Shown: positions 7,957 through 16,970 of the stretch, in pieces
Layout of the letters: each line of letters begins with the position of its first letter
Numbering within the stretch: position 1 is the stretch's first letter
Assembly (NCBI GenBank): GCA_036871055.1
Contig: CP141893.1
Coordinates: 434,001-498,000 of the forward strand
DNA length: 64,000 nt
Origin: Bisbaumannia sp015645095
GTDB lineage: Bacteria; Pseudomonadota; Gammaproteobacteria; Pseudomonadales; Halomonadaceae
Direction: 5' to 3'
Position numbers and translations under genes: made by a program
Notes under the pieces: model-generated
Databases searched by the model: none
What the model was told of the DNA's origin: nothing
Seen by the model: only the letters and a program-made list of their open reading frames with translations

Positions 7957-9200
7957 ATGACGGTTTCCATCGACGGTCAGCGGCTCTGGTCGAGCCTGAT
8001 GGCCATGGCCGAGATCGGCCCCACCGCGAACGGCGGCAGCTGCCGCCTGGCGCTGACCGAGGAGGACGCCGCCGGGCGGCGCCTGCTGATCGAGTGGTGC
8101 GAGGCGATCGGCTGCACCCTGCGGGTCGACCGAGTCGGCAACCTCTTTATTCGTCGCCCCGGCAAGCGCGACGACCTCGACCCGGTGGCCACCGGCAGCC
8201 ATCTCGATACCCAGCCCAAGGGCGGGCGCTTCGACGGCATCCTCGGGGTGCTAGCGGGCCTGGAGGTGTTCCGTACCCTGCATGATCAGGGCATCGTCAC
8301 CGAGCGGCCCCTGGAGCTGGTGGTGTGGACCAACGAGGAGGGCAGCCGCTTCGCCCCGGCCATGGTCGCCTCCGGCGCCTTCGCCGGTGAGTTCAGCGAG
8401 GAGTACACCCTGTCGCGGACCGATCGCGATGGCGTGACCCTGGGCCAGGCCCTGGCGACCAGCGGCTTCGCCGGTGAGATGCCGGTGGGTGAGCCGCGCC
8501 TGGCCAGCTTCTTCGAGCTGCATATCGAGCAGGGCCCGGTGCTGGAGGAGGAGAACGAGGCCATCGGTGTGGTCACCGGCGTCCAGGGCATGCGCTGGTT
8601 CGACGTCACCCTGCGCGGCCAGCCGGCCCATGCCGGCCCCACTCCCATGGCCTACCGCCGAGACGCCCTGGCCGCCGCGGCGCGCCTGATCGATCGCCTC
8701 CAGGCCCACGCCCTGGCGGATACCAGCGGTGGCACCAAGGTCACCGTCGGCTGCTTGGAGATCGATAGCCCGTCACGCAACGTGATTCCCGGCGAGGTGC
8801 GCCTCACCGTCGACCTGCGCCATGTGGTGGAGGCCGAGCTGGACGCCCTGGAGGCGCGCTTCGACCGGGAGCTGTCTGCCCTGACCGAGGCCTTCGGCGT
8901 CGAGACCGCCAGCGAGCGCATCTGGGCCTCGCCGGTGGTGAACTTCGATGCCGGCTGCATCGATGCCGTGGAGCGGGCCGCCCGGGCCCAGGGCGTGCCC
9001 TACCGGCGCATGATGAGCGGCGCCGGCCACGACGCCGTCTATGTCTCCCGGGTCGCCCCCACCTCGATGATCTTTATTCCCTGCCGCGACGGCATCAGTC
9101 ATAACGAGGCGGAGTACGCCACCCCGGAGCACTGTGCCCTCGGCACCCAGGTGCTTTGTGAGGCCATGCTGGAACGCGCCAATAGCCTGGAGGCGAGCCA

Positions 9201-9204
<4 letters not shown>
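7957..9204 (+). CDS. M20-family Zn hydrolase, N-carbamoyl amidase (hydantoinase/carbamoylase family)
   Basis: Binuclear-metal amidohydrolase of 415 aa, the length of N-carbamoyl-L-amino acid hydrolases and beta-ureidopropionases. Metal and catalytic residues are in place: H82-L-D84 in TGSHLDTQPKGG, D93 in GGRFDGILGVLAGLE, E127-E128 in TNEEGSRF, H189 in ELHIEQGP and H382 in DGISHNEAEYA. The dimerisation-domain motif QPAHAGPTPM is at 222-231. RBS AAGGGAGA precedes ATG 7957. Its last codons overlap the aldehyde dehydrogenase start (ATGA). Enzymes of this type release ammonia and CO2 from carbamoylated amines. With two agmatine deiminases nearby and no AguB seen, N-carbamoylputrescine is a plausible substrate (inference). 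Confidence 0.85.
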
Positions 9205-10718
<1,514 letters not shown>

Positions 10719-10774
10719 GCGACGCCCTTTGGGTCTCACCGTGCGCTGATGGGGGTGTCTGCCCTCGTTGCTTT

Positions 10775-10807
10775 GCCGGCTCCTATGCCTCCGGAGCCGG
10801 CCTTTTT
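10775..10807 (+). terminator. Rho-independent terminator of the carbamoylase-aldehyde dehydrogenase operon
   Basis: A perfect 9-bp stem (GCCGGCTCC at 10775-10783 with GGAGCCGGC at 10793-10801) and a 9-nt loop are followed by CTTTTT. Its 3' arm and T tract are also the first part of the 78-bp tandem repeat that follows. Confidence 0.9.
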
Positions 10808-11044
10808 GCGTTTGGGTCGCTATTGCTGTGGCGAGTCAGGCTTTGCCGCTTTCGATAGTCCCATGCCTCCGGAGCCGGCTTTTTTATTGTGGCGTTGCCA
10901 CTGTCGTGGTGTAGCCGGGCTTGCCGCTTTCGATAGCCCCATGCCTCCGGAGCCGGCCTTTTTGCGTTTGGGTCGCTATTGCTGTGGCGAGTCAGGCTTT
11001 GCCGCTTTCGATAGTCACATGCCTCCGGAGCCGGCCTTTTCTCT
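10785..11044 (+). repeat. 78-bp tandem repeat, 3.3 copies, each with a terminator-like 3' arm
   Basis: Units start at 10785, 10863, 10941 and 11019 (the last is partial). Each begins ATGCCTCCGGAGCCGGC and runs into a T5-T6 tract. Units 1 and 3 are almost identical, with one difference seen near their ends; unit 2 is diverged in its middle. Only unit 1 has the exact partner arm upstream. In later units GCCGCTTTC can pair with GGAGCCGGC in 8 of 9 positions using wobbles, so each unit can still form a weaker hairpin. The array fills most of the 407-bp gap 10719-11125. Because 78 is a multiple of three, a 132-codon frame stays open, but I do not regard it as a gene. Confidence 0.85.
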
Positions 11045-11125
11045 TTTCATATCGGTGCCGCTACCGGTGGCTCCTGGGGCCGTATATACCTATTCCTTGT
11101 CACTGTTTCCTTGCCCGGAGGTGCC

Positions 11126-12013
11126 ATGCGCCGCTTACCCTCGCTGACCGCCCTGCGCACCTTCGAGTGTGCCGCCCGCCATGCCCATTTCGGGCGCGCC
11201 GCGGCGGAGCTCTGCGTCACCGACAGCGCGGTCAGCCACCAGGTCCGCCAGCTCGAGGAGCAGCTCGGCACGCCGCTCTTCATCCGTCGCGGGCGGCGTA
11301 TCTCGCCCACGCCCCAGGCGCGGCGCCTGCTGCATAGCCTGCAGCAGGCCTTCGAGACGGTGGGGGAGGCCTGCGAGGCCATCGCCCATCCGGACACCCA
11401 GTCGGTGCTGCGCGTCGCCGTCACCGCCGAGCTGGCCCAGAAGTGGCTGGTCGGCCGGCTGGCCGACTTCTGCGAGCGTTTCCCGCAGGTCACCCTGCAC
11501 CTCCATGAGTGCGCCTACGATGCGCCGGATCCCGATATCGATATCGACCTGGCGATCAGCTACGGCGTCGGTCCCGAGGACGCCAGCGACCACTTCGTGC
11601 GGCCGCTGCCGCTGCTGAGCTTCTTTCCGGTGTGCGCCCCGGCCCTGTTCAACCGCGGCGCCCTGGCCTCGCCCCGGGACCTGGTGCGCCACCGCCTGCT
11701 GCACGACGACCAGGACGGCAAGACCTGGACCGCCTGGTTGACCACCCATGCCGGGGATATCCGCCCCGAGCGCCACCTCTACTTTAGTCACGCCGGCCTG
11801 GCCCTGGAGGCCGCGGCCCGGGACCAGGGCATCGCCCTGGGCGACGACCTCACCGCCACCGAGGACCTGGCTCGGGGGCGGCTGGTGCGGCCCTTCGCCG
11901 AGAGCGTGGCGTCGCTGGGTCAGTACGCCCTGGTCTGCGATCGCCAGCGCCTCGACAAGCCGGCGGTGGGCCAGTTTATCGCCTGGTGTGCCCAGCAGTT
12001 AGAGCCCTCCTGA
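11126..12013 (+). CDS. LysR-family transcriptional regulator (GcvA-like)
   Basis: A 295-aa DNA-binding regulator. Its N-terminal winged helix-turn-helix spans about residues 5-65 (LRTFECAARHAHFGRAAAEL, then VTDSAVSHQVRQLEEQLGTPLF). The periplasmic-binding-like effector domain follows from about 90. ATG 11126 is chosen over an earlier TTG because GGAG sits 5 bases before it. It is transcribed in the same direction as, and 135 bp before, the second agmatine deiminase, with a 13-bp triple repeat in between. A role in controlling agmatine/polyamine breakdown is likely but inferred. The GcvA/AmpR subgroup often responds to amino compounds. Confidence 0.92.
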   Translation: MRRLPSLTALRTFECAARHAHFGRAAAELCVTDSAVSHQVRQLEEQLGTPLFIRRGRRISPTPQARRLLHSLQQAFETVGEACEAIAHPDTQSVLRVAVTAELAQKWLVGRLADFCERFPQVTLHLHECAYDAPDPDIDIDLAISYGVGPEDASDHFVRPLPLLSFFPVCAPALFNRGALASPRDLVRHRLLHDDQDGKTWTAWLTTHAGDIRPERHLYFSHAGLALEAAARDQGIALGDDLTATEDLARGRLVRPFAESVASLGQYALVCDRQRLDKPAVGQFIAWCAQQLEPS

Positions 12014-12020
12014 ACGGGCT

Positions 12021-12059
12021 GCCTGAGTCGAATGCCTGAGTCGAATTCCTGAATTGAAT
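12021..12059. promoter_or_regulatory. Three tandem 13-bp repeats upstream of aguA copy 2
   Basis: GCCTGAGTCGAAT occurs twice back to back (12021-12033, 12034-12046). A third, diverged copy, TCCTGAATTGAAT, occupies 12047-12059 with three changes. The block starts 7 bp after the LysR stop and ends 89 bp before the agmatine deiminase ATG. Iterated sites of this kind commonly bind regulators; it could equally be a short slippage repeat. Confidence 0.4.
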
Positions 12060-12148
12060 TCAAGAGTGGCGAAATAATCGTCGTTGGTGGCCGGCGCACC
12101 GCCCGCCCTAGGATCGGAATACCCCAATAACACGCGACGAGGTATTCC

Positions 12149-13261
12149 ATGGCACGGCTGTTGACTTCCACCCCCCGGCAGGATGGCTTCCGGCTGCCCG
12201 GCGAGTTCGAACCCAAGCGCGGCTGCTGGATGGGCTGGCCGGAGCGTCCCGATGTGTGGCGTAACGGCGGCAAGCCGGCCCAGCGGGTCTGGGTCGAGAT
12301 CGCTACCGCCATCGCCGAGAGCGAGCCGGTCACGGTGTGCGCCTCCGCCGCCCAGTACGCCAATGCGCGGCGCCTGTTGCCGCCCTCGGTGCGGGTGGTG
12401 GAGATGACCACCGACGATGCCTGGTTCCGCGACAGCGGGCCGGCCTTCGTGGTCAACGACGCCAGCGGCGAGGTGCGCGGCGTGGACCTGGAGTTCAATG
12501 CCTACGGCGGCCTGGACGGCGGGCTCTACTTCCCCTGGGCCAATGACGATCGCATCGCCCAGAAGGTCCTCGAGATCGAGGGCCTGGATCGCTACCGGGC
12601 GCCGCTGATCGCCGAGCTGGGCGGCATCCAGAGCGACGGCCAGGGCACCCTGCTGACTACCGAGCAGTGCCTGCTCAACCGCAACCGCAATGGCCACCTG
12701 GGCAAGGAGGAGGTGAGCCGGCGCCTCTCGGACTACCTGGGCGCGGATCACGTTATCTGGCTGCCCCGGGGCTGCAAGTTCGACGAGACCGACGGCCATA
12801 TCGATGACCTGGCCTGCTTCGTGCGTCCCGGCGAGGTGGTCCTGCAGTGGACCGACGATCGCGACGACCCCCAATGGGAGATCTACCAGGAGGCCTATGA
12901 GGTGCTGCGCACCAGCCGCGATGCTCGCGGTCGCGCGCTCACCGTGCACAAGCTGCCCCAGCCCCGCGCCCTGGAGTGGAGCGCCGAGGAGGCCGAGGGC
13001 CTGGACCATATCGAAGGCACCCACCCGCGCCAGGCCGGCACCCGCATCTGCGCCTCCTACATCAACTACTACGCCGGCAATACGGCGATCGTGGTGCCGC
13101 AGTTCGGGGATCCCAACGACCGGGTCGCTCTGGCCACCCTGGCCGAGCTCTTCCCCCGGCATCGCGTCGTCGGCATCGAGAACTCCCGGGAGATCCTCCT
13201 GGGCGGCGGCAATATCGCCTGCATCACCATGCCCCAGTACGCCGCGCCAAGGCGCGATTAA
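12149..13261 (+). CDS. aguA: Agmatine deiminase (copy 2)
   Basis: Second 370-aa agmatine deiminase-family protein. It carries WPERPDVWR (30-38), DDAWFRDSGPAF (89-100), LGGIQSDGQGTLLTTEQCLLN, ETDGHIDDLACF and the C-terminal GGGNIACIT with Cys358 as nucleophile. It differs from copy 1 at active-site-adjacent places: DSGP for DMGP, and LGGIQSDG where copy 1 has EGGAIHVDG. The Glu of copy 1 is therefore a leucine here, which may mean a different substrate or activity. It follows the LysR gene and precedes an MFS carrier in the same direction. RBS-like GAGG is before the ATG. Family certain, identity of the guanidino substrate less so. Confidence 0.9.
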   Translation: MARLLTSTPRQDGFRLPGEFEPKRGCWMGWPERPDVWRNGGKPAQRVWVEIATAIAESEPVTVCASAAQYANARRLLPPSVRVVEMTTDDAWFRDSGPAFVVNDASGEVRGVDLEFNAYGGLDGGLYFPWANDDRIAQKVLEIEGLDRYRAPLIAELGGIQSDGQGTLLTTEQCLLNRNRNGHLGKEEVSRRLSDYLGADHVIWLPRGCKFDETDGHIDDLACFVRPGEVVLQWTDDRDDPQWEIYQEAYEVLRTSRDARGRALTVHKLPQPRALEWSAEEAEGLDHIEGTHPRQAGTRICASYINYYAGNTAIVVPQFGDPNDRVALATLAELFPRHRVVGIENSREILLGGGNIACITMPQYAAPRRD

Positions 13262-13351
13262 ACCTAGCCATCGCCTGGCGGCGGGCTCCACCCGGGCTCG
13301 CCCCAGGCACCCGCGACTCGATAACAACCAATAACAGAGCGAGAATTCCCC

Positions 13352-14569
13352 ATGAAACCTCAGACATCTGTCCTGGGCGAGGCCCGGGGTCCCCTTCGCC
13401 TCGACGTCGATGCGCCCCTGGCCATCGCCGCCGCCGTGGCCATCACCTTCGTCGGCAACGCCGTGGTCATGGGCATGCCGTTGATGGTCGGCGCCCTGGC
13501 CGACTTCCTGCACTTCGATGAGCAGCAGGTGGGCTGGCTGGCCTCGGCGGACCTGGGCGGCATGTTCCTGGCTTCGCTGTTCACCGCCGCCCTGGTGTCG
13601 CGGCTCAACCGCCGCCACCTGGCGCTGTTCGGCATCCTGATCGCCATCGCCGGCAACTATTTGTCGACCCAGCATCAGGATTACGAGTCGCTGCTGGCGA
13701 TGCGCGTGCTGGCCGGCTTCGGCGGCGGCATCTGCTACTCCACCGGCATCGCCTGCCTGGCCATTACCACCCATACCGGGCGCAACTTCAGCATCATGAT
13801 GTTCGGCCTGGTGGCGATCAACGCCATCGAGCTCTACACCATTCCCCACCTGACGGCGGCCTGGGGCATCGACGGCATCTTCCTGGCCTTCTGCCTGGCC
13901 TTCGTGCTCTGCCTGGCGGTGATCCCCGCCCTCTATCCGCGCACCCCGGCCGGGGTCGTGCCCCAGGCGCCCCGCGAGGAGGCCGGGCCGCGGCTGCCCG
14001 TCTCATTGCCGCTGACCTGCCTGGCGGCGGTGGCCTGCTTCTACCTCACCATCGGCTCCTTCTGGGCCTTTATCGAGCGGGCCGGGGTGGATGCCGGCCT
14101 GGGCGACGTCTTTATCGCCAACGTCCTGACCCTGGGCAACGTCTTCACCCTGGCGGGCTGCGTGGCGGCGGTCTGGCTGAGCAAGCGTAGCGGCCAGTCA
14201 CGGGTGCTGATGGCGGCGCTGCTCGGCATGGGCGGGGTGCTGGCGCTGCTGGCCCTGGAGATCACTGCTGCGACCTTTATCATCGGCACCTTCGGCTTCT
14301 GCATCGCCTGGTTGTTCACCGATATCTTCCAGCTCGGCACCCTGAGCCATATCGACCGTTCGGGGCGCTTCGCCGCCCTGGTGCCGGCGGCCCAGGGGTT
14401 GGCCCAGACCATCGCTCCGGCCCTGGCCGGCTACCTGCTGAGCCGCCAGCTCGGCTACGCCTCGGTGATGTGGCTGGGGGCGGCGGGCTCCCTGGCGGCC
14501 CTGGGGCTCTATGTGCTGGTCTATGCCCGGCTGCGGCGGCTGGCGCCTGGGCTCGCCGATGCGGCCTGA
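13352..14569 (+). CDS. MFS transporter
   Basis: Twelve-span major facilitator of 405 aa. Segments begin at about residue 23 (LAIAAAVAITFVGNAVVMGM). The loop 2-3 region is ASADLGGMFLASLFTAALVSRLNRR, and the second half starts near 210 after the hydrophilic linker PQAPREEAGPR. Substrate cannot be read. Its place directly after agmatine deiminase copy 2, 90 bp apart and in the same direction, suggests an amine or guanidino compound (inference). The stop codon overlaps the first base of the MITE-like element at 14569, so the element may have inserted at the very end of the gene. Confidence 0.88.
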   Translation: MKPQTSVLGEARGPLRLDVDAPLAIAAAVAITFVGNAVVMGMPLMVGALADFLHFDEQQVGWLASADLGGMFLASLFTAALVSRLNRRHLALFGILIAIAGNYLSTQHQDYESLLAMRVLAGFGGGICYSTGIACLAITTHTGRNFSIMMFGLVAINAIELYTIPHLTAAWGIDGIFLAFCLAFVLCLAVIPALYPRTPAGVVPQAPREEAGPRLPVSLPLTCLAAVACFYLTIGSFWAFIERAGVDAGLGDVFIANVLTLGNVFTLAGCVAAVWLSKRSGQSRVLMAALLGMGGVLALLALEITAATFIIGTFGFCIAWLFTDIFQLGTLSHIDRSGRFAALVPAAQGLAQTIAPALAGYLLSRQLGYASVMWLGAAGSLAALGLYVLVYARLRRLAPGLADAA

Positions 14570-14711
14570 GAGGGTGTTTACAAACTACTGCGCTAGGCCA
14601 TGCGGCGTTGAAATCAGCCTCAAAATGCTCATTTAACACCGAGTAAACTCCGCTTTTTCGGCTGATTTCGCCTTGCCTGGCCGTCGCTCGTGACATTTGT
14701 AAAAGCCCTCT
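14569..14711. mobile_element. MITE-like inverted-repeat element (143 bp)
   Basis: The ends are imperfect 16-bp terminal inverted repeats: AGAGGGTGTTTACAAA at 14569-14584, and at 14696-14711 the reverse complement of AGAGGGCTTTTACAAA (two mismatches). An inner perfect 10-bp inverted repeat pairs GAAATCAGCC (14610-14619) with GGCTGATTTC (14660-14669), and the segments between also pair loosely. The whole element can thus fold into one long hairpin. It has no coding capacity. I recall very similar repeats scattered between genes in Halomonas and other gammaproteobacteria, but that is memory, not a search. Confidence 0.75.
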
Positions 14712-14776
14712 GCGTAGCAGCCAGAAACGCCCGGGCCCGGCGAGTTGCCGGGCCCGGGTGTCGTGGGGACGGTGCC

Positions 14777-15793
14777 TTAGTTGGCCTGGCAGTACTCCAC
14801 CAGGGCCTCGGCGAAGGTGTCGGTGGTGCCGCTGCCGCCTATGTCCGGGGTGACCCGGGCGCGGTCGCGCTCCAGCACGGCGCGGATGGCGGTGCGGATC
14901 TTGGTGCCCTTGTCGATCATGCCCAGGTGGTCGAGCATGTCCGCCGCGGCCAGCAGCAGGGCGCAGGGGTTGGCCAGCTTCTGGCCGGCGATATCCGGGG
15001 CCGAGCCGTGCACCGCCTCGAAGATGGCCGCCTCCTTGCCGATATTGGCCCCCGGGGCCAGGCCCAGGCCGCCCACCAGGCCGGCGCAGAGGTCGGAGAG
15101 GATATCGCCGAACAGGTTGGTGGTCACGACCACATCGAACTGGTGGGGATTCATCACCAGCTGCATGCAGGCGTTGTCGACGATCATCTCCTGGAATTCG
15201 ATCTCGGGGTAGTCCTGAGCCACCTCCCGCGCCACCTCGAGGAAGAGGCCGGAGCTGCTCTTGATGATATTCGCCTTGTGCACCGCAGTGACCTTCTTGC
15301 GGCCCTTGCTGCGGGCCAGCTCGAAGGCGTAGCGCACGATGCGCTCGGAGCCCGAGCGGGTCACCTTGATGGTCGCCAGGGCGGTCTCGCCATCCTCGCT
15401 GAGGCTCTGGCCCTCGGCCAGGTAGGCGCCCTCGGTGTTCTCGCGCACCGTGATCAGGTCGATGTCCTCGTAGCGGGAGCGGGTGCCGGGGAAGCTGATC
15501 GCCGGGCGCACATTGGCGTAGAGATCGAAGTGGCGACGCAGCTGCACGTTGATGGAGGAGAAGCCCTTGCCCACCGGGGTGGTCAGGGGGCCCTTCAGGG
15601 CCACGCCATGTTTGGCGATGGCATCCAGCGACGCCTGGGGAATCAGGGTGCCGTGCTTCTCCAGGGCGCCCAGGCCCGCCTCGATCACCTCGTACTCCAG
15701 GCCGCACTCCAAGGCCTCCAGGACCCTGAGGGTGGCATCCATGATCTCGGGGCCGATGCCATCTCCCTTGATTACCGCAATGGTCTTGCTCAT
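14777..15793 (-). CDS. Isocitrate dehydrogenase, NAD-type (isocitrate/isopropylmalate dehydrogenase family)
   Basis: Beta-decarboxylating dehydrogenase of 338 aa, shorter than the NADP Icd type (about 415 aa). Seen are IKGDGIGPEIMD (8-19), the substrate loop FSSINVQLRRHFDLYANVRPAISF with the LRRxxxLYANVRP signature, ENTEGAYLAEGQ, HKANIIKSSSGLFLE, and the metal aspartates in NLFGDILSDLCAGLVGG. The coenzyme segment is FEAVHGSAPDIAGQKLANPCA. Start 15793 rather than an in-frame upstream start, because AAGGAG lies 6 bases before it and the first strand follows at once. It stands alone on the minus strand. Isopropylmalate or tartrate dehydrogenase activity is less likely given the YANVRP loop. Confidence 0.85.
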   Translation of the reverse strand: MSKTIAVIKGDGIGPEIMDATLRVLEALECGLEYEVIEAGLGALEKHGTLIPQASLDAIAKHGVALKGPLTTPVGKGFSSINVQLRRHFDLYANVRPAISFPGTRSRYEDIDLITVRENTEGAYLAEGQSLSEDGETALATIKVTRSGSERIVRYAFELARSKGRKKVTAVHKANIIKSSSGLFLEVAREVAQDYPEIEFQEMIVDNACMQLVMNPHQFDVVVTTNLFGDILSDLCAGLVGGLGLAPGANIGKEAAIFEAVHGSAPDIAGQKLANPCALLLAAADMLDHLGMIDKGTKIRTAIRAVLERDRARVTPDIGGSGTTDTFAEALVEYCQAN

Positions 15794-15936
15794 CGCTTGC
15801 TCCTTGGCCACTGGTGGTGGCGATTGCTGTGGGCGGGCGTCCTGGAGGCGGCCTCTGGCCGAGGGACGGCGTCTAGGGTACGCCGAGTGTCGTTTTTATG
15901 CAGTCATCCTTTTCGGTATTGTCGACAGTCGTCCCA

Positions 15937-16761
15937 TCAGCCGTTCTGCTGGCGGGAGACCAGGGCCACGTGGTCGAGGAACAGCCGGAACAGTTGCGAC
16001 TGGCTGGAGACGCCCAGGCGCTGGTAAAGGTGCTTGCGGTGTACCTTGACGGTGCCGTCGCTGATCTCGAGCTCGCGGGCCGCCGACTTGGTGGAGTGGC
16101 CGGCCAGCAGCAGGCGCACGATCTCCTGCTCCCGGGCGGTGAGCACCCCGGCGCCGAAGCTGGCGAAGGCCGCCTCCACCGGGGCCTGGGCGTCCAGGTC
16201 GGCCTGGAACTGGCCGCCCTGCCATTTCCAGTACTCCACCAGCAGCACCTCCACCAGGGGGGCGATATGGCGCAGCGCCTGGAGGGTGCGCCGGGTCAGC
16301 CTGCCGCCCTCGGCGCGATAGCCCAGGGAGGCGACGATCACCACTTCCTCCGCGACCCGGGCGAAGAGCCCCACCTCGTCGGCCAGGCCCAGGGCCCGGT
16401 AGTAATGGTGGTAGTAGTCGCTGGATTCGAAGCGGTCCGGGGCCAGCTCCTTGAGGCGGTGGGCGCCCTGATCGAGGCCGCCATCCACGGCGGTGAAGAA
16501 GGGATCGAGCAGGTAGGCCTCGCTGAGGTAGCGATCGATGCCCTGCTGGCGCTTGTGGACCGGATAGTCGTCGTGGATCAGCAGCGGCTTGAGGCGCCCC
16601 TGGTAGGTATTGATCAGGATGGTGTCGAAGCCGCTCAGCTCCTGCAGCTGGATCGACAGGCTCAAGGGAAACTGCGGCGTCGGGGCCTCGCGGATCAATT
16701 GCGCCAGGCGGCGGTGCCAGTCGAGGCTGGCGGGCTGGGCGAGCAGGTCAGTCAGGGACAT
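15937..16761 (-). CDS. LuxR-family transcriptional regulator
   Basis: A 274-aa regulator with a C-terminal LuxR helix-turn-helix at about 205-265 (LTAREQEIVRLLLAGHSTKSAARELEIS, then GTVKVHRKHLYQRLGVSSQ). The 190-residue N-terminal part is not a receiver domain or an evident autoinducer domain, and I cannot name its ligand. ATG 16761 is used because the sequence before it is low-complexity and lacks a better ribosome site. It diverges from the chemoreceptor at 16971 and precedes the isocitrate dehydrogenase gene in the same direction by 143 bp, either of which it could control. Confidence 0.85.
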   Translation of the reverse strand: MSLTDLLAQPASLDWHRRLAQLIREAPTPQFPLSLSIQLQELSGFDTILINTYQGRLKPLLIHDDYPVHKRQQGIDRYLSEAYLLDPFFTAVDGGLDQGAHRLKELAPDRFESSDYYHHYYRALGLADEVGLFARVAEEVVIVASLGYRAEGGRLTRRTLQALRHIAPLVEVLLVEYWKWQGGQFQADLDAQAPVEAAFASFGAGVLTAREQEIVRLLLAGHSTKSAARELEISDGTVKVHRKHLYQRLGVSSQSQLFRLFLDHVALVSRQQNG

Positions 16762-16970
16762 GGGTCGGGGGCCGAAAGGGATGCTGGCCCCAGCATACCA
16801 TGGCGGAGATTTCACCAGCGGTGGGCTTCGACCCTATATAAACGCAGTGAATGTCGTCGATTGCCTACATTTCCTTAGCTAGGTGCCGATAGCCTAGGCA
16901 GGGCAATACATTACAAGCAGCGCGTGCGGTGACCGAGTCGGCACGCGTCAGAATGCAGGGAGCCATTCGC

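Noticed and set aside
10785..11044. Possible CRISPR or iteron array
   Set aside because: The units are directly abutting 78-mers with no unique spacers, no cas genes are near, and the structure is explained by amplified terminator-like units.
10749..11147. A 132-codon frame across the 78-bp tandem repeats, with repeated PPEPAF units
   Set aside because: It stays open only because 78 is a multiple of three. It includes a terminator stem and T tracts, and overlaps the LysR start without a ribosome site.
11999..13849. A 616-codon minus-strand frame opposite agmatine deiminase copy 2
   Set aside because: Antisense shadow with low-complexity product; the plus-strand gene has all catalytic motifs.
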